From assembly GCA_016281815.1 (NCBI GenBank), contig JAEEJK010000049.1, forward strand, positions 62,001-126,000: a stretch of DNA of 64,000 nt. Direction: 5' to 3'. The notes below the pieces were generated by a model. It worked only from the letters and a program-made list of their open reading frames with translations, made no database searches and was not told the origin of the DNA. This document shows, piece by piece, positions 1 to 9,000 of this stretch; the stretch's first letter is position 1, and every line of letters starts with the position of its first letter. This DNA comes from Prevotella sp. GTDB taxonomy: Bacteria > Bacteroidota > Bacteroidia > Bacteroidales > Bacteroidaceae. The translations under genes were made by a program, and so were the position numbers.

Positions 1-3000
1 TATGACCTCGACGGCATGACCGCGGAGGCTTTGCTCAGTAAGGGAAGACTGCATGCCGACATCAACAGCAGAAACAAATTGCTCGACGGACGCATCGCCT
101 TCGACGCGCTCATGGACACCAAACGGCTGCAGGGAACATTCGCATGCGACCTCAGAAATGCTGACTTCTACAGCCTGAGACTGTTCGACAAACCGCTCAA
201 TGCCTCCGGATGCGCTCATCTCGACATCGATTCTGACTTCAAGGATTATTATAAGGTGGTGGGCACAATGGACGGCATGACCGTCACTTACAACAATACC
301 TTATTCAAACCCGACGATCTCGTCCTGGACGTGCTTACCAGGCGCGACACCACCTATGCCAAAATTGACAGCGGTGATTTCCATCTTGACATGAACGGAA
401 GGGGTGGATACAAAAAGATGCTCAGTCAGGTGGAGAATTTCTCCAACGAACTGACCAAGCAGATGAAAGACAAACATTTTGACCAGACTCTGCTACGTGC
501 CAAACTGCCCGATGCGAACATCTGGCTCAAAAGCGGACAAGAGAATTTCTTTGTCAACCTCATCGAGGAACAGGGCTATTCATTCGACAACCTGACTGTT
601 GACATGAAGTCTTCTCATGTCGACGGACTGAACGGATACGTCGCAGTAGACAGGTTGGTGGCTGACAGTATTCAGTTGGATAGCATCAACTTTGCCATAC
701 GTACCGACAGCACGGGATTCAAATACAACGGTAGGGTGTATAACGGACCGGATAATCCGCAGTATAGTTTCGATGCCTACGTAGACGGAGCCGTTCTCGA
801 ACAGGGGGCGGATGCCAATATCCAACTCTACGACAAGGACAAAAAACTGGCTTTCGACTTGGGTGCAATAGCATCCATCGAGCCAAATGGAGTCATGATG
901 CATCTCACCAAGGATAACCCGGTGTTGGGCTATATCCCATTCACTGCCAACAAGGACAACTATATCTATTTGGGAGATGACAAACGGCTCTCGGCCAATC
1001 TCAAACTGAAGTCCCACGACGGGATGCTGATGCAGGTTTCTACTAATGACAATAATCACGAGGCTCTGCAGGACCTCACACTGACAGTGGGAAAACTGGA
1101 CCTTGCGCGGATCGTGGCACAACTTCCCTATATGCCGGATGTGGCGGGCATCGCTGATGGGGATTTCCACCTTCTGCAGACGGAATCCAATCTATCGGTG
1201 TCAAGTTCTGTACATGTGAAAAATCTCAACTACCAGAAAATGCCCATGGGTGACCTGGGCACCGACTTCGTCTATCTGCCTAATGAGGATGGGTCGCACC
1301 ATGTGGATGGCGTGCTCTTCAACAATGGAGATGAGGTGGGCAGCCTGGTGGGTACGTACAACCCGAAAGGAAAGGGAAGCATAGATGCAAAGTTGGCGAT
1401 GAACAGACTCCCTCTGTCACTGGTCAACGGTTTCATTCCTAATCAGATCTTCGGATTGCGCGGATTCGGGGAGGGCAACCTCAGCATCAAAGGACCGCTC
1501 TCTCAACCTGATGTCAATGGGGAGGTCTATCTCGATGATTCCTATGTCTTCAGCATACCCTATGGCGTGGAGATGCGCATCGCCAACGACCCCGTGCGTA
1601 TCGTGGGAAGCAACCTCCTTTTTGAGAATTTCGAGGTGCTCGATCAAAACAATACTCCGCTTAACATCACCGGACATTTCGATTTCTCTGATCTCGACCG
1701 CATGACTCTCGAAATGCGCATGAGGGCACGCAATTTCCAAATTATAAATGCTAAAGAGAATCCTAAGTCTGAGGCGTTCGGTAAGGCTTTCGTCAATTTC
1801 TTTGCCAATATGAGCGGACCCGTGGATGCACTGAACATGAGAGGAAGGTTAAGCGTACTGGGGGCTACCGATATGACTTATGTGCTGCGCGATTCTCCAC
1901 TTACCACTGACAACCGACTTGATGAATTGGTGAGATTCGTGGATTTCAACGACTCTACTACGCAGCAGGTAATCAGCCGACCGCCGTTGAATGGATTCAA
2001 CATGGACCTGACTTTGAACGTGGATGAGGGCGCACGCATCAAATGCGACCTCAACGCTGACCACAGCAATTATATCGACCTGGTAGGAGGGGGTGAATTG
2101 CGCATGCGCTACAATGTGGTCGACAATCTTCGCCTCACAGGCCGATATGTGCTCAATGAGGCTGAGATGAAATACTCGTTGCCGGTCATCCCGCTCAAGA
2201 CGTTCACCATACAGGAGGGCAGTTACATCGAGTTCAAGGGTGAACCCATGAACCCCACCTTGCATATCACCGCTACAGAAAGAAGAAAGGCTTCCGTGGA
2301 GGACGAGGGGGGTGGCACAAGGAGTGTTGACTTCACTTGTGGTGTGGTCATCAGGCAGACACTCGAAAACATGGGACTGGAGTTCATCATCGATGCACCG
2401 GAGGATATGGCCATCAGCACCGAACTGGCTGCCATGACCTCAGAGGAAAGGGCAAAGGTGGCAGTCACCATGCTCACTACAGGTATGTATCTGGCTGACG
2501 GCAACACCAGCGGATTTACCATGAACGGTGCGCTCAGTTCTTTCCTGCAGAGTGAGATCAACAACATCACAGGCAATGCGCTGCGCTCCCTCGACCTCTC
2601 CGTGGGCGTCGACAATGCTACCGACGCATCGGGTTCCATGCACACCGACTACTCGTTCAAGTTCGCCAAACGCTTCTGGAACAACCGCCTGCGCATCATC
2701 CTCGGTGGAAAAGTGTCTACTGGTGCCGACGCTCAGTCTACCAACCAGTCGTTCTTTACCAATGTCGCTTTCGAATACCGTCTCAGCGCTACTTCCAACC
2801 AATATCTCAAACTCTTCTACGACAGAGATTCCTATGACTGGCTGGAAGGCGAGATAGGGGAGTATGGCGGGGGCTTCCTTTGGAGGCGCAAACTGCAGCA
2901 TTTCAAGGATATCTTCCGATTCAAAGCGGATACAAGACAACCGCTGCCTACTGAAAGAAGACAAAATGATGGATCACCGCGCTCTGGCAACAGAGATATT

Positions 3001-3060
3001 CTCTCTTCCGACACTGTCGTCATAAGGGAAATACATCCGGTGGATTCCGTAAAAGAATAA
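1..3060 (+). CDS. tamB: TamB-like translocation/assembly module protein, C-terminal part (5' end outside window)
   Basis: The reading frame is already open at base 1, so the gene starts upstream; the first internal ATG is at 16. About 1019 residues are present. They form long runs of short beta-strand repeats with no catalytic motif, as in the AsmA/TamB class of periplasm-spanning lipid-transport bridges. The TamB C-terminal domain (DUF490) fits the last 500 residues, with alternating hydrophobic strands and a barrel-like end around FANMSGPVDALNMRGRLS and YSFKFAKRFWNNRLRIILGG. The downstream gene, 20 bp away, is a BamA/TamA-like lipoprotein, which is the usual TamB partner. In this family TamB sits in the inner membrane and reaches TamA/TamL in the outer membrane. 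Function is inferred from family and neighbour. Confidence 0.85.
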   Translation, partial: YDLDGMTAEALLSKGRLHADINSRNKLLDGRIAFDALMDTKRLQGTFACDLRNADFYSLRLFDKPLNASGCAHLDIDSDFKDYYKVVGTMDGMTVTYNNTLFKPDDLVLDVLTRRDTTYAKIDSGDFHLDMNGRGGYKKMLSQVENFSNELTKQMKDKHFDQTLLRAKLPDANIWLKSGQENFFVNLIEEQGYSFDNLTVDMKSSHVDGLNGYVAVDRLVADSIQLDSINFAIRTDSTGFKYNGRVYNGPDNPQYSFDAYVDGAVLEQGADANIQLYDKDKKLAFDLGAIASIEPNGVMMHLTKDNPVLGYIPFTANKDNYIYLGDDKRLSANLKLKSHDGMLMQVSTNDNNHEALQDLTLTVGKLDLARIVAQLPYMPDVAGIADGDFHLLQTESNLSVSSSVHVKNLNYQKMPMGDLGTDFVYLPNEDGSHHVDGVLFNNGDEVGSLVGTYNPKGKGSIDAKLAMNRLPLSLVNGFIPNQIFGLRGFGEGNLSIKGPLSQPDVNGEVYLDDSYVFSIPYGVEMRIANDPVRIVGSNLLFENFEVLDQNNTPLNITGHFDFSDLDRMTLEMRMRARNFQIINAKENPKSEAFGKAFVNFFANMSGPVDALNMRGRLSVLGATDMTYVLRDSPLTTDNRLDELVRFVDFNDSTTQQVISRPPLNGFNMDLTLNVDEGARIKCDLNADHSNYIDLVGGGELRMRYNVVDNLRLTGRYVLNEAEMKYSLPVIPLKTFTIQEGSYIEFKGEPMNPTLHITATERRKASVEDEGGGTRSVDFTCGVVIRQTLENMGLEFIIDAPEDMAISTELAAMTSEERAKVAVTMLTTGMYLADGNTSGFTMNGALSSFLQSEINNITGNALRSLDLSVGVDNATDASGSMHTDYSFKFAKRFWNNRLRIILGGKVSTGADAQSTNQSFFTNVAFEYRLSATSNQYLKLFYDRDSYDWLEGEIGEYGGGFLWRRKLQHFKDIFRFKADTRQPLPTERRQNDGSPRSGNRDILSSDTVVIREIHPVDSVKE

Positions 3061-3080
3061 GTTCAAAATCAAGTAACAAT

Positions 3081-5528
3081 ATGATGATGAAGATGATGAA
3101 GTCCCTTCTCTCTATTTTAAACGTCCTCCACACTGCATATCCGCAGGGTGGCAAACATCCTTCATCCTTCATCTTTCATCTTCTATCCTCAAAGAGGTAT
3201 CAGGCATTCGTCCTCCTTCTTTCATCCTTCATCCTCCTGTTGTCATGTTCCACAACAAGTGGGGTGCCTGAGGGCGACCGACTCTATATCGGTATCGATA
3301 AGGTGACTTACGTCAACTATGAGAAAAACGATCATTTCACGGCCACACAGCAGGAGGTGGCGGCGGCTCTCGACTGCCCTCCGAATGGGGCTCTGTTTGG
3401 CAGTTCTTATTACCGCACACCATTGCAGTGGAGACTGTGGATTTGGAATGCGTTGTCAGAAAAGGAGAACGGATTTGCCAAGTGGATGACGAAGTCTTTC
3501 GGAAAGGCTCCTGTGCTCATGAGCAACGTCAATCCCGAACTGAGGGCTTCTGTGGCGCAGTCGGCATTGAATGTGCATGGCTATTTCAGGGGAAAAGTGA
3601 CGTCGAAAGAGGTGGATACCAAAAACCCTAAAAAAGCAAAGGTAGGTTATCTCGTGGATATGGGACATCTGTTTACCATCGATACCTTGCAATATGAGAA
3701 CTTCCCTCTTGAGGCGCAGGCGCTGATCGACAGCACCAGGGAGGAGGCTCTCGTGAGAACCGGAGTGCCTTTTGATGCGTCCACCCTTGATGCGGAGCGC
3801 AACCGTATCTCAACGCTCTTCCGAGATAATGGCTTCTATTACTATCAGCCAAGTTATGCATCTTATCTCGCCGACACAATGGCAGTGCCGGGAAAAGTGC
3901 AGATGCGCCTACAACTGGCCGACAGCCTGCCTGACGAAGCCTTGCGCAAATGGTATATCGGAAAACTTGATATCAGCCTGAAAAAGTCTTATAGGGAAGA
4001 AACCACCAACACCACCGAGAGAGGACGGTTCCGAGTGCATTTCAGTGGCAAGAAATCGCCCATCAGAACAAGGGTCATCATGAAGGATATGAAACTGAGA
4101 CCTGGCAGACTTTACAATTATACAGATTATCTGGAATCGGCCAACAAACTGAGTAGCAACGGTTTGTTCAGTTTGGTGGATTTCAACTTCACTCCGCGTG
4201 ACTCTTCAGCAACATGCGATTCACTGGACCTCAGTCTCAACTGCGTATTTGATAAACCCTACGACTTCTATGTCGAGACCAACCTCAAGGGAAAGACAAC
4301 GGGATTCCTGGGACCCCAACTGATTGTGGGCTTCACCAAAAGAAATGCTTTCAGGGGTGGGGAGAACCTCAATATCAATCTCCATGGGTCGTATGAATGG
4401 CAGACAGGGCACGCCTTTGATGATAGTTCGTCTGAAATCAATTCTTATGAGTATGGAGGGGATGCATCTATCGACTTCCCAAGACTTGTGCTGCCATGGA
4501 ATATCAATGACAGAAGAAGGCAGAGGCAAGGACAGCGTCGACGTCGACGTTTCCAATATACACCTACAACCACGGTGAAGGCTTCCAGCAACATCGTCAA
4601 CAGGTCGGGGTTCTTCAAAAGGCATATCGTATCGGGCGAACTGACTTATAGATACCAGTTCGGTCCCAACTGGACGCATCAGTTCACTCCGCTCTCGGTG
4701 GAATACAATTATCTCAAGAATGGTACGGAGAAATTCAACGAACTCCTCAGCGACCACCCTTATCTGATGGCTACCATGTCCGACCTCTTCATCCCTAAAA
4801 TGAAATATACGCTCACCTATACCAGTCCGTCCACCAAAAGAAATCCTATCTTCTGGCAGACATCGGTGAGCGAGTCGGCCAATTTGCTCTCACTGGGATA
4901 TTCTGCCTTTGGAAATAACTGGAACGAGAAGGACAAAAAATTGTTTAAAAATCCTTATGCACAGTTCCTAAAAGTGGAGACTGATTTCACAAAGACGTGG
5001 CGCCTGGACGAATACTCACAACTGGTCGGACATCTGAGCGCAGGTTATGCATGGGCTTATGGCAACTCCTCTTACATCCCCTACACAGAAAACTTCTGGG
5101 TGGGAGGGGCCAACAGCATCAGGGCGTTCACCGTGCGTAGCATCGGACCGGGCAATTTCCGCTCGTCTGTCAAGCGATGGAGATTCGTGGAACAAATCGG
5201 TGATTTCAAACTACAGGCCAATCTGGAGTACAGACCACGTCTGTTCGGAAATCTCTATGGAGCGATATTCCTCGATGCAGGCAACGTATGGATGATGGGG
5301 GACAATGAGTATGAGGAAAGCACAAAATTCAAACTCTCCAATCTTCCCGATCAGATAGCACTCGGCACAGGCATAGGACTGCGCTACAATTTGGATTTCT
5401 TCGTCGTACGACTCGATTGGGGTATCGCCCTCCATGCTCCCTATGATACAGGCCGCTCGGGATATTTCAACATCCCCTCCCTCGGCGACGGCAACAGCAT
5501 CCACTTCGCCATCGGCTACCCCTTCTAA
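3081..5528 (+). CDS. tamL: TamL: BamA/TamA-family outer membrane assembly lipoprotein
   Basis: 815 residues. A lipoprotein signal ends in the lipobox LLSC near residue 56. POTRA-like modules follow (about 65-370), then a 16-strand type beta barrel (about 390-815) ending in the outer-membrane signature IGYPF. The motif VGGANSIRAFTVRSIGPG matches the barrel-lumen loop of BamA/TamA. Lipidated TamA (TamL) is typical of Bacteroidota. It forms an operon with the TamB gene 20 bp upstream. Odd feature: the signal peptide proper appears to start around KRYQAFVLLLSSF (residue 38). The 37 residues before it are partly encoded by a heptamer repeat tract (CATCCTT-like, 3157-3190), so the N-terminus is extended; no later in-frame ATG lies before the lipobox. 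Confidence 0.85.
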   Translation: MMMKMMKSLLSILNVLHTAYPQGGKHPSSFIFHLLSSKRYQAFVLLLSSFILLLSCSTTSGVPEGDRLYIGIDKVTYVNYEKNDHFTATQQEVAAALDCPPNGALFGSSYYRTPLQWRLWIWNALSEKENGFAKWMTKSFGKAPVLMSNVNPELRASVAQSALNVHGYFRGKVTSKEVDTKNPKKAKVGYLVDMGHLFTIDTLQYENFPLEAQALIDSTREEALVRTGVPFDASTLDAERNRISTLFRDNGFYYYQPSYASYLADTMAVPGKVQMRLQLADSLPDEALRKWYIGKLDISLKKSYREETTNTTERGRFRVHFSGKKSPIRTRVIMKDMKLRPGRLYNYTDYLESANKLSSNGLFSLVDFNFTPRDSSATCDSLDLSLNCVFDKPYDFYVETNLKGKTTGFLGPQLIVGFTKRNAFRGGENLNINLHGSYEWQTGHAFDDSSSEINSYEYGGDASIDFPRLVLPWNINDRRRQRQGQRRRRRFQYTPTTTVKASSNIVNRSGFFKRHIVSGELTYRYQFGPNWTHQFTPLSVEYNYLKNGTEKFNELLSDHPYLMATMSDLFIPKMKYTLTYTSPSTKRNPIFWQTSVSESANLLSLGYSAFGNNWNEKDKKLFKNPYAQFLKVETDFTKTWRLDEYSQLVGHLSAGYAWAYGNSSYIPYTENFWVGGANSIRAFTVRSIGPGNFRSSVKRWRFVEQIGDFKLQANLEYRPRLFGNLYGAIFLDAGNVWMMGDNEYEESTKFKLSNLPDQIALGTGIGLRYNLDFFVVRLDWGIALHAPYDTGRSGYFNIPSLGDGNSIHFAIGYPF
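3157..3190 (+). repeat. Heptamer tandem repeat inside tamL
   Basis: Units CATCCTT, CATCCTT, CATCTTT and CATCTTC occur in a row within the coding region for the tamL N-terminus. A second, broken set (CATCCTT, CATCCTC) lies at about 3222-3237. Seven is not a multiple of three, so gain or loss of one unit would shift the frame before the lipobox. Confidence 0.7.
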
Positions 5529-5532
5529 TAAT

Positions 5533-5646
5533 CCCTATTCCATATCCTCTATCCCCTCTATATCCTCCATCCCCTCTATAGCATCTATCCCTTCTATCCC
5601 CTCTATCCCTTCTATATCCTCTATCCTCTCTATAGCATCTATCCCC
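5533..5646. repeat. Nonamer tandem repeat (CTCTATCCC-like)
   Basis: About twelve degenerate 9-bp units (CTCTATCCC, CTCTATATC, CTCCATCCC, TTCTATCCC, CTCTATAGC and others) begin 5 bp after the tamL stop and end before the tRNA promoter. The plus strand is pyrimidine-rich. The same unit family returns at 23401-23493. Confidence 0.85.
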
Positions 5647-5690
5647 TTCCACCCTCCCCATAAAATACTTTTCAAAAAATACATCAAAAA

Positions 5691-5722
5691 TTTGCTCGTT
5701 TCAGAAAAATACCTTACCTTTG
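5691..5722 (+). promoter_or_regulatory. Promoter of the tRNA-Val/tRNA-Tyr operon
   Basis: TTTG at 5691-5694, 20 bp spacer, then TACCTTTG at 5715-5722. This is an exact match to the Bacteroidota -33/-7 consensus, and it lies 15 bp before the first tRNA base. Confidence 0.8.
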
Positions 5723-5737
5723 CATCCGATTTAAAAA

Positions 5738-5812
5738 GGACGTTTAGCTCAGCTGGTTTAGAGTATCTGTCTGACAGACAGAGGGTCGACGGTTCGAATC
5801 CGCCAACGTCCA
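5738..5812 (+). tRNA. tRNA-Val(GAC)
   Basis: 75-nt cloverleaf. The acceptor stem GGACGTT pairs fully with AACGTCC. D arm GCTC/GAGT; anticodon stem TCTGT/ACAGA with loop CTGACAG, giving anticodon GAC (reads GUC, valine). The T loop TTCGAAT is canonical; the T stem GACGG/CCGCC carries one A-C mismatch. CCA is not encoded. It is followed 8 bp later by tRNA-Tyr. Confidence 0.9.
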
Positions 5813-5820
5813 CAAACGAT

Positions 5821-5903
5821 GGGTGTTTTCCAGAGTGGCCAAATGGGGCAGACTGTAAATCTGCTGTCTTTCGACTTCGGTGGTTCGAATCCATCAGCAC
5901 CCA
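5821..5903 (+). tRNA. tRNA-Tyr(GTA)
   Basis: Class II tRNA with a long variable arm. Acceptor GGGTGTT pairs with AGCACCC (one G-T pair). The anticodon stem GCAGA/TCTGC encloses loop CTGTAAA, anticodon GTA. The T loop is TTCGAAT. The discriminator A at 5903 is followed by an encoded CCA (5904-5906). Confidence 0.92.
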
Positions 5904-5936
5904 CCAAAAAGAAGGTTAATATCACCTAAACGATTA

Positions 5937-5983
5937 CACATCAGCACCAAAGAACAAAACTTTGCTGCTGATGTGTTTTTTTT
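5937..5983 (+). terminator. Rho-independent terminator after tRNA-Tyr
   Basis: CACATCAGCA pairs with TGCTGATGTG, extended by AAAG/CTTT around an A-rich loop, and is followed by eight T. Confidence 0.85.
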
Positions 5984-5994
5984 ATGTGCTTTTC

Positions 5995-6026
5995 TTGCAT
6001 TTTGATGATTTCTTTAATTACCTTTG
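5995..6026 (+). promoter_or_regulatory. Promoter of the first PL11 lyase gene
   Basis: TACCTTTG at 6019-6026 with TTG at 5995-5997 (21 bp spacer), leaving a 5' leader of roughly 35 nt before the ATG at 6068. Confidence 0.65.
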
Positions 6027-6067
6027 TAACCAAACAAACAAAATAACGATCATAAACCAAACCTAAC

Positions 6068-9000
6068 ATGAAAAGATTTTACGTCTTTTTACTGGCATTC
6101 TTGCTGGTAAACACTTCTCTTTATGCTCAAAGGTTCACTGATGCACTCGACAGAGGACTCGTATCTTTATCAGGAAGTACAGGAAATTTCGTCAGTTGGA
6201 GACGGCAGGCTGAGGAGTATTATGATGTCACCTACAATGTGTATAGGGATGATATACAGGTGGCTGTTAACCTCAAGGCTACGCATTTCGTTGACACTGG
6301 TGGAAACAAAGACAGCAAATACGAAGTCAGACCTGTTGTCAGAGGTGTTGAGCAGGCAGAAAATAATAATAAGGTCGGAAGATGGGAGAAGCAATACCTT
6401 GACATCAAATTGACAGATGTCTTTGACCGGAACAAGAAAATCGTGACCGATCATTATATTCCCAATGATGCAGAGATGGCCGACCTTAACGGTGATGGTG
6501 ACTTGGAAATCATCATCAAGCGCCTGAACACGGTAGATGCCGCCAATATCTATCCTGTTTCCAACACGACGGAGTTCGTGATGCTGGACGCATACGATGT
6601 CGACTGGCAGACAGGAAAAGCAACCCTGATGTGGCGTATCGACTGCGGACCGAACATGGTGAGCCTCAACTCCACGGAAATCAATATCATCGCTTACGAC
6701 TGGGATGAAGACGGCAGCGCGGAAGTAGTGCTTCGTGGCGCTGACAACATGATCGTATATGGTAGTGATGGCCAAACTCCTTTGTATAACATTGGGGATA
6801 TGAATGTCAACACACGCAATGAGATAGACTCTCATACAATTGCTGACCGTGCTTGGACACGTACAGGAAATGAATATTTAATCTATATGGATGGAAACAC
6901 TGGTGCCTTGTATCAAAAGATTGATTATCCCCTGACACGGGAAAGTGCTGATGCATGGGGACTCGATAGCAAAGGACAACCAGAAGGATACGGACATCGG
7001 TCATCCAAATATTTCTTTGGCGCTCCATTCCTCAATGGACAAAATGCAAGCCTTTTCTTGGCACGTGGCATTTATGGCAGGCATAAAATGATGGCCATGA
7101 ATTTGGACAGAACAAACCACACTTGGGGTACCCGGTGGACATGGAACAACAATACCATGGGAAGTCCTTGGTATGGACAGGGATACCACAACTTCCTCAT
7201 CGCTGATGTCGATGAGGACGGACGTGATGAGATTGTATATGGCTCTATGGTCATCGACGATACAGGAAATGGACTCTCCACCACTGGCTTGGGCCACGGA
7301 GATGCACAGCATGTGAGCGATTTCGATCCCTATCGCAAGGGACTGGAGTTCTTCGGGTGTAATGAGGATAATCCGGGCATGAACTACCGCAATGCGACAA
7401 CTTCTGAATACTACCGCAGGGTGGTGGCTAATTCTGATGACGGAAGAGGAATCATGGCCAACTTCTCCAACTCCTATCCAGGATCTTTAGGAAGGTCGGT
7501 GTCTTCAAATATATTCAGTAGTGTCACAGACAATGAGATTCCTGGACTTGAAGGTGACAACTACATCGTGTGGGACGATCTAAATTTCCGCATCTACTGG
7601 GATGGTGACTTGCTGTCTGAAATACTCGACAGTCCGGGCACTGAAAGAGAGGCTATGGTATTTAAACCTGGCGTCGGGAGAATTTTCCTTTCATCGGACT
7701 GCAACATGAACAATGCATCAAAAAACAATCCGTGTTTCCAGGGTGACATCATCGGTGACTGGAGAGAGGAGTTGGTGCTCAGGTGCGGCTCGGACTTGCG
7801 GGTATATACATCTACCAGCGACACCGAATATGACCTCTACACCCTCTGGCACGACCATCAATATCGGCAGGCCATGGTGTGGCAGATGATGGCTTACAAT
7901 CAACCGCCTCACCTGAGTTTCTTCCTCGGAGAAATGGAGGGATTCACCCTCGCACCGCCGCCACTTACCAATACTGGGCGCACCATCATCACTTCGTCAA
8001 TCAATGCCCAACATAATGACTTGCATGTCATGGCATGTGAGCAGGCAGACATGAGCATCTCTGTGAGTGACAACGCTGCACCCTACATTTTCACTGATAA
8101 TGCGCCAAGTCATGTACAGGGGAATGACGACAACGACAATATCTCATATACTTATTACACTCATACCATTACAGGATCGGGATTCACTGGAGATATGCGG
8201 CTGGTGAAACAGGGTGACGGCACTCTTGTCCTGCCTCCTGTCAACGAATCGTACACAGGACCAACAGAGGTGTGGGCCGGTACTTTGCAATTTAATGGCA
8301 CCATGGAGCACAGTAAGGTGTTCATGCATCGGCATACTGCACTCAATACTTCACAGGGCACCTTCTCTTCTGGTGTCAGTATGGAATACGGTGCCTCGCT
8401 GAATATTGGTGGGGCATCAGCAGGTAACTTTAGTTCAGTCAATATCTCCGAACTGACACTTGGATACGGATCAAAGGTGGTGTTCGATGTGAAGAACTCT
8501 GAAGAACGCGACTGGCTGGCTTTGTCTGACCTTGTCATTGATGAGTCGAAATACAGTGACAGGACGTGGAAACAATTCGGACCGAAGTACATCATGCCGG
8601 TGTTCTATGTCAGCCTTACCAACGAACTGGATGAAGGTACCTATGCCATCGGGCATGCGGGCTCGGTGAAGTCCGACTCTGGAAGGGATATCACAAGTGG
8701 TGAGACGCTGAATATTGATGTAGACTGCGACCAAAGCGTCATGAATCCTGACTACCTCTCTGTTTTCTGGGATGGTGGAACCATCTATCTGAAAGTGGAC
8801 AAGTCGGTGGAATTGGAGTTGCCTGAAATCTCTTTCCTGCGCATGGAGAGATACGACGGGGTGGGGGATGTCTATCCGTCTGCCAATCCAGAGGATTATT
8901 GGTTGCCTGTGGTGGGATTGAAAACCGAGGAAACGGCCACAGGAGCCATTCCTGAACTCTCCGGAACATTCACCAATCTCAATGGGGAAACCACCACATT

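Noticed and set aside
580..1170. Long minus-strand open frame inside tamB
   Set aside because: Shadow of the plus-strand gene; no start context and protein composition is atypical (His/Ile/Val-rich).
2440..2964. Minus-strand frame of 174 codons opposite the tamB end
   Set aside because: Overlaps a clear coding frame completely; no family resemblance.
5533..5646. CRISPR array
   Set aside because: Direct 9-bp units without spacers and without cas genes; the same holds for all tandem tracts here.
5434..5919. 161-codon frame across the nonamer tract and tRNAs
   Set aside because: It reads through two tRNA genes and translates the repeat as Ser/Ile/Pro runs.
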